DNA of 64,000 nucleotides from DSVZ01 sp964568145 (GTDB lineage: Bacteria; Verrucomicrobiota; Verrucomicrobiia; Limisphaerales; J093). Both the position numbers and the translations under genes were made by a program. The stretch spans positions 13,636 to 77,635 of the forward strand of contig CAZMOZ010000021.1 in NCBI GenBank assembly GCA_964568145.1. The letters run 5' to 3'. Positions 47,155 through 56,301 of this stretch are shown one piece after another. Position 1 is the stretch's first letter, and each line of letters starts with the position of its first letter. Below the pieces are notes generated by a model that worked only from the letters and a program-made list of their open reading frames with translations, had not been told where the DNA came from and searched no databases.

Positions 47155-48990
47155 TCACGCCGTCCGCTTGTGATAGAACCACCACTCGAACAGCAGCACC
47201 GCCAGGCCGGCCGCGGCGATCCAGCGCCACAGCTCCAGGTCCGCCGGCCGCAGGGTGGTGGCCTGCGCGCGGGCGTACTGGCCGAACCGGATTTCCGGCT
47301 GCGGCGTCGTGTCCGTCTCGGCCGCGTCCAGCAGGTTCACGGCGAAGGCGACTGCGTTCGTGCCGGCCGCCAGCCGGTACACGCCGCGCCGCGCCGTCTC
47401 GCCGAACACCACCTCGCGGGCGCTGGCGTCCATGGTCAGCGTCCGCTCCGCGCCGTCCGGCAGGCGCACGCGGGCCTCGCGGACCGGCGCGGCCAGCGGC
47501 AGGCGCAACGGATCGCCGGCCCGGACGAGGAACTGCGCGGCGCCGGCCGTGGCCGGGTTCAACCACTCGACGGCGTTGGCGATGAAGATGGGAAACGACA
47601 CGCGCAGCGGCCAGGTGCTCTGGAGCGTGTCGAAGCCGAGCCAGATGAGCCGGCGTCGCTCGACCTCGCCGGCCAGGATCAGGGGTGTGGCGGGCGATTC
47701 CACCAGTGGCACGGCCCAGCCCGGCGTCTTCACCGTGAGCGCCTCGGCCACGGCCACGTTGTCGAAGGTCACGAAGCGCAGCAGTGGATGCGTGTTCCGC
47801 CAGTCCACGATGGCGGGCGCCTCGACACGGCCGGTGATCTCGACCCAGTTGGTCCGCGCCGAGCGGATGGCCAGGAGGTTGCCCGCGGGCCAGACGGCGG
47901 GCAGCACGTCATCCAGCACCACCAGGTCGAACTCGCGCGCCTCGTCCACGCTGTCCGCCGCGACGGCGACCTCCGCGCCGGGCACGGCTGCCAGCGCCTT
48001 CTCGAGGAAGCGGTTGCCGCGCGTGACCAGCAGGACCTTCACCGGCTGCGGCAGGCGGCTCACGATGGACGCCTCGTTGTCCGCGGGCAGGTCGTCGTCA
48101 TCCGCCAGCCGCAAGGTGAAGATGCCGTCGCGCTCCTGTTCGGCCGTGAAGATCACGGGCTGGGTCTCGCGCGGGCCCAGCGTGAGCACCCGGCTTTCGA
48201 CCAACTGCCCGTCGAAGAGCAGCTCGACCCGGGCCGGCGCGGGGTTGCTGGCAGTGTTGGCGACACCGCCGAACACGGCGCGCTGGCCGGGGTTCTCCGG
48301 GTTCGCCCGCACGTCGAGCGAAACGATGCCGCGGTTGTCTGCGCGGCGGCCAAACTGGTGGAAGACGACGTTCAGGCCCTCGTGCTCGAACTCGGTCAGA
48401 CTGCCCACGGCGCCGTCGCTGAAGAGGTGAATCTCCGCGTCGGCGCGGTCGCGGACCAGCGGGTGCGCCAGCTTGAAGGCCTCGGTCAACCGCGTGGGGG
48501 AGTCTGTGACGGCACAGCTTTGGAGCGCGCGGCGCAGGGCGGTCTTGCTGCTGGTGGGCGACTGCTTGACCTCGGTTTGCGCGGCCGCCTGGAGCACCAC
48601 CATCTGGTCGTTGTCGTGCAGGCTGTCCACCAGCGCGAGCGCGGCGCGGCGGGCCTGCTCGAAGCGCGACGGCACCTCGTCGCGGCTCTGCATCGAGGCC
48701 GAGGCGTCGAGGATCACCACCAGGAGCCGGCCGCCGGCGGCGCTGCCGGCGAAGTAGGGGCGGGCCAGCGCCAGGATGGCGAGCAGGAGCAGCAGAATCT
48801 GGAGCACCAGCAGCCAGTTGTGGCGCAGCCGCTGGAAGGGCGCGCTGGCCTGGGTCTCGGCGAGGAACTTCTGCCAGAGCAGCGTGCTGGGGACCAGCTT
48901 CACCACCCGTTTGCGCTTGAGCAGGTAAAACAGGATCACCACCGGGATGGCGGCGGCGAAGGCAAAGGCGGCGGGAGCAAGAAAACTCAT
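47155..48990 (-). CDS. BatA-like VWA-domain membrane protein
   Basis: This 611-residue protein starts MSFLAPAAFAFAAAIPVVIL, the BatA N-terminal domain with a first membrane helix. A second helix (LLVLQILLLLLAILALA, about 60-78) is followed by a VWA domain with MIDAS DASAS in VILDASASMQS and IHLFSDGA. A long beta-rich region and a C-terminal helix (about 585-603) near WWFYHKRTA complete it. In MoxR operons such proteins form membrane VWA complexes acted on by the ATPase. Its start lies 2 bp past the stop of the four-helix-bundle gene, and heptads of that cassette occupy the junction. Confidence 0.87.
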   Translation of the reverse strand: MSFLAPAAFAFAAAIPVVILFYLLKRKRVVKLVPSTLLWQKFLAETQASAPFQRLRHNWLLVLQILLLLLAILALARPYFAGSAAGGRLLVVILDASASMQSRDEVPSRFEQARRAALALVDSLHDNDQMVVLQAAAQTEVKQSPTSSKTALRRALQSCAVTDSPTRLTEAFKLAHPLVRDRADAEIHLFSDGAVGSLTEFEHEGLNVVFHQFGRRADNRGIVSLDVRANPENPGQRAVFGGVANTASNPAPARVELLFDGQLVESRVLTLGPRETQPVIFTAEQERDGIFTLRLADDDDLPADNEASIVSRLPQPVKVLLVTRGNRFLEKALAAVPGAEVAVAADSVDEAREFDLVVLDDVLPAVWPAGNLLAIRSARTNWVEITGRVEAPAIVDWRNTHPLLRFVTFDNVAVAEALTVKTPGWAVPLVESPATPLILAGEVERRRLIWLGFDTLQSTWPLRVSFPIFIANAVEWLNPATAGAAQFLVRAGDPLRLPLAAPVREARVRLPDGAERTLTMDASAREVVFGETARRGVYRLAAGTNAVAFAVNLLDAAETDTTPQPEIRFGQYARAQATTLRPADLELWRWIAAAGLAVLLFEWWFYHKRTA

Positions 48991-48991
48991 A

Positions 48992-49369
48992 TCAACGCGG
49001 AGCGCGGAGCGCGGAGTGCGGAACGGAATCCGCCGTGCCCTTCGCGGCGTTCCGGACGGAAGTTCGCCTTGCGGTGTTGATCGAAGCCACAGCGACGGCT
49101 GCTGGCGGCAGCAACCCGGCGTCGCGGAGCAGTTCCAACCAGAAAACGGTTTCGTCCGCTTCTTCCTCCACGATGCCCATCCTCGCAATGAAGTCCGCGT
49201 TCGATCGGGCGCGCGTGGCGGCGCGGTAGTTCGCCCCCACCGAGGTGCCGGCGCGCAAGAGTTGGCGGCCAAGCACCTGTGCCGTCGCACTTTTCGGCGC
49301 CGCCTCCACCAGCTTGACGACCCGGAGGGCAAACTCCCGCGTTCGTCTCTTAAGATTTTCGTTGTTCAT
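48992..49369 (-). CDS. Four-helix-bundle protein (23S rRNA intervening-sequence family) in a heptad-bounded cassette
   Basis: The product is 125 residues. The core REFALRVVKLVEAAP, GRQLLRAGTSVGANYRAATR, ADFIARMGIVEEEADETVFW and LELLRDAGLL is the classical four-helix-bundle family, first seen in 23S rRNA intervening sequences and related to the Avd proteins of diversity-generating retroelements. The molecular function of the family is unsettled; nucleic-acid binding is likely. The C terminus (ADSVPHSALRAPR) and stop codon are encoded by the heptad array 48994-49024. An inverted copy of that array lies upstream at 49423-49446. The gene is oriented with the operon, between DUF58 and BatA-like genes that normally adjoin. 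Confidence 0.88.
   Translation of the reverse strand: MNNENLKRRTREFALRVVKLVEAAPKSATAQVLGRQLLRAGTSVGANYRAATRARSNADFIARMGIVEEEADETVFWLELLRDAGLLPPAAVAVASINTARRTSVRNAAKGTADSVPHSALRAPR
48994..49024. repeat. Heptad array, left inverted arm of the four-helix-bundle cassette
   Basis: The array is AACGCGGAGC followed by GCGGAGC, GCGGAGT and GCGGAAC units. It is the reverse complement of 49423-49446 except for one extra 7-bp unit. Confidence 0.9.
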
Positions 49370-49422
49370 GGCGCATCAGGCTTCATCGCCACCGTCGTGC
49401 CGTGTTGCGCAGGGTTTTCCGC

Positions 49423-49446
49423 GTTCCGCACTCCGCGCTCCGCGTT
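49423..49446. repeat. Heptad array, right inverted arm of the four-helix-bundle cassette
   Basis: GTTCCGCACTCCGCGCTCCG and four further bases form the arm. It ends 3 bp before the end of the DUF58 stop codon at 49450, so the cassette abuts the preceding gene. Confidence 0.9.
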
Positions 49447-49449
49447 TGC

Positions 49450-50346
49450 TCATGCCCAGACCTCCGCCGCGCGAAGTTGCTTGAGCAGCAGGTCGTCCAG
49501 CGAGTCGCCCGAACTGGCCTGGAAGAACCGCACGCCCCGCGCCGTGCAGAACTCACGCAGGCGCTGCACGTAGTTCCGCACCGTCTGCTGGTACGCCGCC
49601 AGCCGGTAGCGGCCGAAGGTGACGTCCTGCTGGGCGCCGGTTTCCGAGTCCACCAGCTTCAGGTCGCCGTACGTGCCGGGGGCCAGCTCGTCGGGCGAGA
49701 GGATTTGCACGGCGTTCACCTGGAAGCCGCGGCCCACCAGCGCGCCCAAACCCGCTTCGTAGCCGGCGGGGTCCAGGAAATCGCTCAGCACCACGGCCAC
49801 GCCGGCCTGCCGCGCCTCGACCGCGCCCCGCCGCAACGCCGCGTTCAGATCGGCCGGCCCGCCGGCGGTGAGGGCCTCCAGGTTTTTGAAGAACGCGAAG
49901 GCGGCTTTCCGCCCGCGCACCGTGCGCAGGCCGCGGCGCGCCAGCACGTCCGCGGCGCGCTCGGGAAACGCGATCACGCTCACGCGGTCAAAGCCGCACA
50001 GCGCCACGTACCCCACGGCGGCGGCCACGCGCCGGGCGAAGTCGAACTTCGCCGGCTCGCCGAAGGTCATGGATTCGCTGGCATCGAGGAAAATCCGGAC
50101 CGGCAGCTCGCGCTCCTCCTCGTAGAGTTTGAGGAACAGGCGGTCGAGGCGGCCGTAGAGGTTCCAGTCCAGGTAGCGGAGGTCGTCGCCGGCCACGTAG
50201 GTGCGGTGGTCGGCGAACTCGACCGACAGGCCGCGGGCGCGGCTGCGGCGCTCGCCGCGGAGGGCGCTCTTGGCGCGGCGCTGGGCCAGCAACTGGAGCT
50301 GCTCGAGGCGGCGCAGGAGTTCGGGGCTGAGGAGATTGCCGGGCAT
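49450..50346 (-). CDS. DUF58 domain protein
   Basis: This 298-residue protein starts at ATG 50346 (MPGNLLSPELLRRLEQL). It carries the DUF58 pattern RSRARGLSVEFADHRTYVAG, DDLRYLDWNLYGR and a VWA-like fold with IFLDASESM and VVLSDFLDP. DUF58 proteins accompany MoxR ATPases almost universally and are thought to take part in assembling the VWA partners. It starts 54 bp after the MoxR stop. An upstream in-frame start at 50397 would overlap the spacer and is less likely. Confidence 0.92.
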   Translation of the reverse strand: MPGNLLSPELLRRLEQLQLLAQRRAKSALRGERRSRARGLSVEFADHRTYVAGDDLRYLDWNLYGRLDRLFLKLYEEERELPVRIFLDASESMTFGEPAKFDFARRVAAAVGYVALCGFDRVSVIAFPERAADVLARRGLRTVRGRKAAFAFFKNLEALTAGGPADLNAALRRGAVEARQAGVAVVLSDFLDPAGYEAGLGALVGRGFQVNAVQILSPDELAPGTYGDLKLVDSETGAQQDVTFGRYRLAAYQQTVRNYVQRLREFCTARGVRFFQASSGDSLDDLLLKQLRAAEVWA

Positions 50347-50400
50347 TCCCAGTGGGGGTGTCAGGGCGGAAGGCGGGCGGCGGGATGGTCTTCTCACCGC

Positions 50401-51402
<1,002 letters not shown>

Positions 51403-51414
51403 GGATTGAATCTA

Positions 51415-51438
51415 GCCAAAACTCAGAAACTCAGAAAT
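51415..51438. repeat. Heptad array, left inverted arm of the GxxExxY cassette
   Basis: The arm begins GCCAAAACTCAGAAACTCAG and runs 24 bp, ending at the base before the GxxExxY stop codon. It matches the reverse complement of 51844-51867 at 22 of 24 positions. Confidence 0.9.
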
Positions 51439-51846
51439 TCAGGAACGCAGGTCGGGCGGCGCCGAATGGAACCGCGCGGTCTCTTCCGGCCCAACACGTC
51501 TGATCGTCAACGGCATCGAGTCAAAATTGAACACCCGGGCGTGCCGCAATCCCGTCGCTTTCATGTACGAGCGCACCACCGCGAAACACATGTCGTCAAG
51601 TTCCCGGACCGCCTTGTTCTCAACCACGAGGCAGCCGGCCACGACCAAGTCCAGGCGGTGCTCGCCGACCGGTCGGTCGCGGTAGCGGATGGGGACGCCC
51701 TTTTGACGCTCAAACGGAATGCCGCGCTCCCGCAGCTCGATTGCCAGGGCCTCTTCGTAAACCGATTCCAGAAATCCAGGGCCCAGCTCGCGATGCACCC
51801 GAATGGCGACGCCAATTACCTGCCGGATCAACTCCTCGGCATCCAT
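51439..51846 (-). CDS. GxxExxY family protein in a heptad-bounded cassette
   Basis: This 135-residue protein begins MDAEELIRQVIGVAIRVHRE, then carries the naming motif in GPGFLESVYEEAL (Gly24, Glu27, Tyr30). A PD-(D/E)XK nuclease-like core follows: Asp66 in HRLDLVV and Glu76-Asn-Lys78 in CLVVENKAV. The family is very common in Verrucomicrobia and Planctomycetes and its function is unknown; a nuclease fold is the best inference. Coding sequence is bounded almost exactly by the inverted arms 51415-51438 and 51844-51867. The gene is in operon orientation between the coiled-coil gene and MoxR. Confidence 0.9.
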   Translation of the reverse strand: MDAEELIRQVIGVAIRVHRELGPGFLESVYEEALAIELRERGIPFERQKGVPIRYRDRPVGEHRLDLVVAGCLVVENKAVRELDDMCFAVVRSYMKATGLRHARVFNFDSMPLTIRRVGPEETARFHSAPPDLRS

Positions 51847-51867
51847 TTCTGAGTTTTTGAGTTTCGG
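51844..51867. repeat. Heptad array, right inverted arm of the GxxExxY cassette
   Basis: The arm TTTCTGAGTTTTTGAGTTTC with flanks runs from the GxxExxY start codon to the base directly before the stop codon (51868-51870) of the coiled-coil gene. Confidence 0.9.
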
Positions 51868-53805
51868 CTACTTCTTCAAATCGTCGAAGTAGTCCTTCAC
51901 CGCCCCTTGGTATGCGCGGGGAATCTGGTCCTGGCTGACCGCCGCCTGGGCTTCGCTCTGGGCCGCCGTGATGGCCTCGCCCAGCGCCACCGTGCTCTGG
52001 CCCTTCAGGCTCACCCCCTTGAGGGTGATGCTGGGCATCGGCGCGCCCGGATTGAACCGCCCCTTCAGGCGCGTGGGATCCAGGTACTCCGAAAGCTCGG
52101 CCTCGCGCTCGGTGTGGCCTTTGGCGTCCATGTCCGGCCGCTCGATGCCGGTGTTGTCCCACAACCCGGTGTTTTCCACCTCGTCCAGCCAGTTGCTCTC
52201 GTCGGCCCAGGTACCCACGCCGCGACCCGGCTTGCCGCCGGGTTTGAAGCCGGGACGGCCCAATCCCCGGCCTTGGGCCCACGACATGCCGTTGCCGATG
52301 CACATCTGCGCGCGCTTCAAGGCGTCGAGGGTGTGCTTCAAGTCCTGCGCGTCGGCCATCTGCTGCAGGAGATCCTCGAGTTCCTTCGCGGCGTCGGCCA
52401 GCGATTGCGACGCGCCCGGCTGCTCGCCCTGCTGCAACTGCCGGGCGGCCTGCTTGAGCAACTCGCCCACCTTGCCGTATTCCTCGCCCGGCTTGGCCGC
52501 CTTGGCGACTTCCTGCATCAGCTTCTCGAGCTGTTCCTTCGAGAGGTTTCCCGCCTTCAACTGGTTGACCATCTTGCGCAGCGTTTCGGTGGCCGCCTCG
52601 GCCTGGCCTTTTTCGAGCTGCTCGGCCAGGTCCCTGCCCAACTGCGCCACCGGCTGCAGCATCTGCTGGAGCGCCTGCGCCATCTGCTTGAGCTGCTCGA
52701 GGTCCTTCTCGGCGAGCTGCAGGTCTTTCAGCACCTGGTCAATCTGGCCGGCTTCGAGCGCGGCGATGGCTTCTTCCAGATTGGGCAGCGCCGCCCCCAA
52801 CTGCTGCGCCTGGCGCGCCATCTGGGCGAGCGAACGGGCGAGATTTTCCTTCGCCGCTTCGCCGGCTTGGGAATCCATGTCCCGCATGCCGGCCGCGGCC
52901 TGCCGCGCTTTCTGGAGTTCGCGTTGAAGCTGGTCCAACGCGTCGGGCTGGGGTTCCCTGCCGCCCAGCGCCTTTTGGATCGCTTCCATCTGCTGGCGGA
53001 GTTGCTCGGCGCTGGCCGGGGTGTTCTGGAAACCGGCGCGCGCGGCGCGCTCCAGCGAGCGCAGCGCGGGGTTCTTGGCCAGCTCGCGCACGTCCTGCTG
53101 GACCTTTTCGGTGAGCTTGGCGACCTCCTGCAACGCTTCGTTGCGCGTCACCGGCCGTTTTTCGAGGCGCGTGCCGAGATCGCCGACGGACTGCACGGCC
53201 TGGCGGGTGGACTCGAGGGCGTTGGTGCGCTTTTCCAGCGTGCGCCGCGAAAGCTCGGCCAGGTTGCGGCCCGCCTCGCGGACCGACTCCTTTTCGCGCT
53301 GCTTCTGGAGGTAGGCCTGACTGCGGTATTCGGGCGCGAAGCCCAGCCCGGCCGTCAAGGCCAGGACCAGCAACGCCCACCAGCTGGTCCGCGGCAACTG
53401 CCACGGCAGCAAGGCGCGCACGTTCACGCGCGCCACCTGGCTGGCGGCGTCCCGGGCCATGAGGTCGCGCCAAGCGCCGAGCTTCTCGTCGCGTCCCAGT
53501 TCGAGCGCGGTGCTGAGGCGTTCCTTGAGCTGCTGCCGTTCATCGAGCCAGCGCGCCGTGGCCAGCAGGCCGTCACGGCGCCAGAGGCCGATTAGCCAGC
53601 CGCCCAGCAGGCACACCACGCCCGCCAGCCCCGCCCAGGCCAGCGTCATCTCGGGCAGCGGCAGCACCTTGTACAGACCCAGCCCGGCCAGCCAGACGAC
53701 GCTGCCGGCCAGCAGCCCCTGCCACAACCCCTGCCAGGCGCGCTGCCAACGGCGGCGGCGCGCCGCCAGCGCCACGACTTGTTCAACCTGTTGAAGCTCG
53801 CTCAT
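51868..53805 (-). CDS. Coiled-coil membrane protein of the MoxR operon (DUF4175-like)
   Basis: The product is 645 residues. Two N-terminal membrane helices (about 28-50 and 56-75) and a third (about 140-158) precede a very long Gln/Glu/Ala-rich coiled-coil region (about 170-480, LQQMLQPVAQLGRDLAEQLE and similar). A Gly-rich linker with GRGLGRPGFKPGGKPGRG and a C-terminal segment ending YQGAVKDYFDDLKK follow. Proteins with this plan open many planctomycete and verrucomicrobial MoxR clusters, and some carry the DUF4175 label. The role is probably scaffolding in the envelope. It is the first gene of the minus-strand operon, starting at ATG 53805. Confidence 0.8.
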   Translation of the reverse strand: MSELQQVEQVVALAARRRRWQRAWQGLWQGLLAGSVVWLAGLGLYKVLPLPEMTLAWAGLAGVVCLLGGWLIGLWRRDGLLATARWLDERQQLKERLSTALELGRDEKLGAWRDLMARDAASQVARVNVRALLPWQLPRTSWWALLVLALTAGLGFAPEYRSQAYLQKQREKESVREAGRNLAELSRRTLEKRTNALESTRQAVQSVGDLGTRLEKRPVTRNEALQEVAKLTEKVQQDVRELAKNPALRSLERAARAGFQNTPASAEQLRQQMEAIQKALGGREPQPDALDQLQRELQKARQAAAGMRDMDSQAGEAAKENLARSLAQMARQAQQLGAALPNLEEAIAALEAGQIDQVLKDLQLAEKDLEQLKQMAQALQQMLQPVAQLGRDLAEQLEKGQAEAATETLRKMVNQLKAGNLSKEQLEKLMQEVAKAAKPGEEYGKVGELLKQAARQLQQGEQPGASQSLADAAKELEDLLQQMADAQDLKHTLDALKRAQMCIGNGMSWAQGRGLGRPGFKPGGKPGRGVGTWADESNWLDEVENTGLWDNTGIERPDMDAKGHTEREAELSEYLDPTRLKGRFNPGAPMPSITLKGVSLKGQSTVALGEAITAAQSEAQAAVSQDQIPRAYQGAVKDYFDDLKK

Positions 53806-54207
53806 GCTTGAAGCCTAAAGTGCGTCAGGACCTCGCTGCCCGCCAGCCAAAACTCGGCAAGCCGGCCCCCGTGGACACATCTCGGTTTCTCGCCGGCTCG
53901 GCCTTGACTGGATGGGCGGGACCGCCGGGCGCTCTTCTCGACGGCGGAATGCGGACTGTGGAATTGGTTCGTTGTTTGTTGTTCGCGGTTCTTGATCCGT
54001 AGCATCGGCCTTCGACTTTCGACCTTCGATTACCTCGCGGGGCGAGACTCCGTCGAGCCCTGCGCTTTTGATACGGGGTTCGGGGGTGCGCGGCGCGTGG
54101 AAGGTGGATGCCAGACGTCGGATACGAACCCGCCGCCTTACACTTCGGATTTCGGATTTCCTCCCGGCCACGCCGCTTTCGCGCCAAGTGCGCTTGCGGC
54201 GGACGGT
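53806..54207. repeat. Spacer upstream of the long operon, filled with repeats
   Basis: Positions 53945-54035 are heptads (GGTTCGTTGTTTGTTGTTCG, CCTTCGACTTTCGACCTTCG). Positions 54036-54062 are a family-2 core, and positions 54075-54100 continue with GGGGTTCGGGGGTGCG units. I see no gene. A promoter for the operon must lie here or in the first codons but is not obvious. Confidence 0.65.
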
Positions 54208-54453
54208 TCACAACCGCTCGTACTCCCCCTTGTTGACCCGTTTGAGCACGGTGAAGCCCGCGCTCCTGGCCTCAGACACGGACAGCGGCTTGGTCAGCTT
54301 GGGTGTGTTGAAGCCGGAGATCACGCGGCGGACCGGCTTCTTGCACAGCGGGCACTTTTCCAGGGCGGGCGCCGAGGCGGGGCGGCGGAGCGTGAAGCGG
54401 CCGCCGCAAATGGCGCAGGCGCCTTCACACAATTCGTATTCGTAAAGCGGCAT
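54208..54453 (-). CDS. FmdB-type zinc-ribbon protein
   Basis: This 81-residue protein starts MPLYEYELCEGACAICGGRF. Two Cys pairs (C-x2-C in CAICGG and CPLCKK) would bind one zinc ion, the usual pattern of the FmdB putative regulatory zinc-ribbon family. The C terminus SVSEARSAGFTVLKRVNKGEYERL is also seen in relatives. Family function is unknown. It stands alone upstream of the long operon. Confidence 0.88.
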   Translation of the reverse strand: MPLYEYELCEGACAICGGRFTLRRPASAPALEKCPLCKKPVRRVISGFNTPKLTKPLSVSEARSAGFTVLKRVNKGEYERL

Positions 54454-54707
54454 GGTTTCAGGCGGTGGTCAAACGCGCCGGTCCGGGTGGGCGTCCGCCC
54501 GCGTTCATGGGTTGCAACATACGCCGCACACGCGACCGGCTCAAGGGGCGCGTGGCGGGATCAACTCCTGGTTGTGGACATCCAGGCGAGCGCGAGGCAG
54601 GCATAGCGAGTCGCGAGGCCCAAGTCCCAAGTTCGACGTCCGAAGGGCGAAGGGCGAATTTCGAAGCCAATCCGGACAGATCTCCAGTAAACCGGAGAGC
54701 CGCCGGG
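54454..54707. repeat. Spacer between zinc-ribbon and CotH-like genes
   Basis: Positions about 54618-54660 are heptad-like (AAGTCCCAAGTTCGACGTCC, GAAGGGCGAAGGGCGAA). The rest shows nothing recognisable. Confidence 0.45.
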
Positions 54708-55946
54708 TCACGGCGTGGCGGCGGCCGGGCTGCTGGCCGACGCGTTGCCGGCCACCGCCGTCACCGGTGCGGGCGGCTGGAGCAACGGATCCCGGCGCAG
54801 TGCCCGCAAGCGCCAGGTCACCTGATCAGTAAACGACACCGCGCGCATCGGCATGTCCGGTACCACCGGCGTCAGCACTGCGGCGGCGCGCTCAACCAGG
54901 TTGGTGATCCGGTCGAGCGTGAACAGGTTCGTGGACAAATGCCGGCAGCGCGCCTCGTACAGCGCCTGGCCGGGCTCGGTGCTGAACACCGCCCACGCCA
55001 CCAATCCCGCCCAGCCCTGGTCCAGCTCGAGGTAGGTGCGCTGGAAGAGCTGGTCCATGCCGTGGGGCATGAACACCGCGCGGCCGTCGGCGGGGTTGAA
55101 GTACACCCGGTAGTTGTTCCGGTTCAGCGGATAGCCGTCCCAGTCCACCAGCATGACCGAGAGCGCCGCGTAGGTGGCGAACCGCTCCACGTCGAGCGCT
55201 TCCCGCAAGCGCCGCCAGCGCCGGTCCGGATCACTCTCGCGCGCGGCGTCGGCCAGCGCCTCGAGGTCGGCGTGGTCGGCCGGGCCGAAGCCGCCGTCGC
55301 GCTCCAACGGCCGGTCCACGTCGCTCAGGAAACCGCCGTCGTACAGGTTGCCGTCGGTGTGCTCGAAGTGGCAGCGGAGAAACTCCTTCTCGAACGCCTC
55401 CTTGAGCACGTACAACCCGAGCGGCCGGTCGTCCAGCCGCACGGTCGCCCACGCCACGCGCGGGGTGGGGATGCCGGCGGCGCGGAACAGCGCGCTGCCC
55501 ACGTATTCGCTGAGATAGGAGGGATCCTGGACGGAATTGTTCAGGTGCAGCCGGCGCAGGCCGAAGACGCGGCGGCCTTCGACGTGCTTGTTGAAGGACA
55601 GCGTGAGCGCCGGGCGGTCGTCGAGGCTGCGGTAGCTGCCGGCCGCGCCTTTGAGCTTCACGGCCACGTTGGTGAACTCGACCCCGTTCACGAGCACCGT
55701 GACCGGCGCGTACTCGCGGGAGTTCTCACGCAAGGCCCGGCGGCTGGCGGGCGTGAGGCGCAACTCGAAATCCACGACCGTCGGCTGATCGAAAATCTCG
55801 CCGCCCGGCGTGGGGTGCGGACGCGGTCCAGGGAAAACCGGCGGCGCGGCGGCGTGGCGGGCGGCGCCGGCCGGCGCGGTGGGAAAGGTCACGAAGACCC
55901 CCCCCAACGCGAGCAGGAACAGACCCACGGCCACGGCCAGCTTCAT
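54708..55946 (-). CDS. CotH kinase-family secreted protein
   Basis: This 412-residue protein starts at ATG 55946 with a signal peptide (about residues 1-27). The CotH fold is indicated by VAVKLKGAAGSYRSL, ALTLSFNKHVEGRRVFGLRR, LHLNNSVQDPSYLSEYVGSA, RPLGLYVLKEAFEKEFL, DWDGYPLNRNNYRVYFNP and FMPHGMDQLF. Bacillus CotH is a protein kinase of the spore coat. In this phylum exported CotH-like proteins are common and their substrates unknown. The usual PWDLD metal motif reads PHGMD here, so catalytic competence is uncertain. The C-terminal tail is Pro/Ala-rich. Confidence 0.85.
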   Translation of the reverse strand: MKLAVAVGLFLLALGGVFVTFPTAPAGAARHAAAPPVFPGPRPHPTPGGEIFDQPTVVDFELRLTPASRRALRENSREYAPVTVLVNGVEFTNVAVKLKGAAGSYRSLDDRPALTLSFNKHVEGRRVFGLRRLHLNNSVQDPSYLSEYVGSALFRAAGIPTPRVAWATVRLDDRPLGLYVLKEAFEKEFLRCHFEHTDGNLYDGGFLSDVDRPLERDGGFGPADHADLEALADAARESDPDRRWRRLREALDVERFATYAALSVMLVDWDGYPLNRNNYRVYFNPADGRAVFMPHGMDQLFQRTYLELDQGWAGLVAWAVFSTEPGQALYEARCRHLSTNLFTLDRITNLVERAAAVLTPVVPDMPMRAVSFTDQVTWRLRALRRDPLLQPPAPVTAVAGNASASSPAAATP

Positions 55947-56301
55947 GTCCGGCCAATGTGGCAGAGCCGCGGCCTCCTCACAAGCGGCACAACGGCTGCA
56001 GTTCGTCGGGGCACAACTCTCTTTTGTGCCGGTCCGGCCCTGAGAGGGTGGGGCGAGACTCGGTCAAACCCCGCTGGGTGGTTCGTGGTCACTGGTTACT
56101 GGTTACTGGTTTGTGGGAAGCGGATGCCTGATGCCAGATGCCCGCCTTCGATTTCGGACTTCGGGCTTCGCGGCCGCAGGCCGCGCCGGTGGGGCGAGAC
56201 TCCGTCGAGCCCTGCCTTTCGGGGCCGCAGCCGTCAGACCGCGGCCCCGCGGGCTTTTGCTTGCCCGGCCTTGGCGGGGGTCTTCACACTCCGCCCGCCG
56301 C
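55947..56301. repeat. Divergent spacer upstream of the second MoxR operon
   Basis: Two family-2 copies lie here (56023-56080 and 56185-56275), separated by a heptad array at 56085-56165 (TGGTTCGTGGTCACTGGTTA, TTTCGGACTTCGGGCTTCGC). The second copy continues into GACCGCGGCCCCGCGGGC, a strong hairpin shared with 31050-31090. No gene is seen. Confidence 0.75.

Noticed and set aside
48992..49369. Diversity-generating retroelement, because the four-helix protein is related to Avd
   Set aside because: No reverse transcriptase, template repeat or variable repeat pair is visible in the window. The relation is at fold-family level only.
51439..51867. Group II intron or IS element as an explanation of the GxxExxY unit
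   Set aside because: There is no transposase or intron-encoded protein, no domain V-like structure, and the unit is barely larger than its single gene. Direct target-site duplications could not be identified.
54708..56301. Phage or integrative element near the two operons
   Set aside because: There is no integrase, no tRNA-adjacent direct repeat and no phage structural gene. The gene content is ordinary for the suggested phylum.
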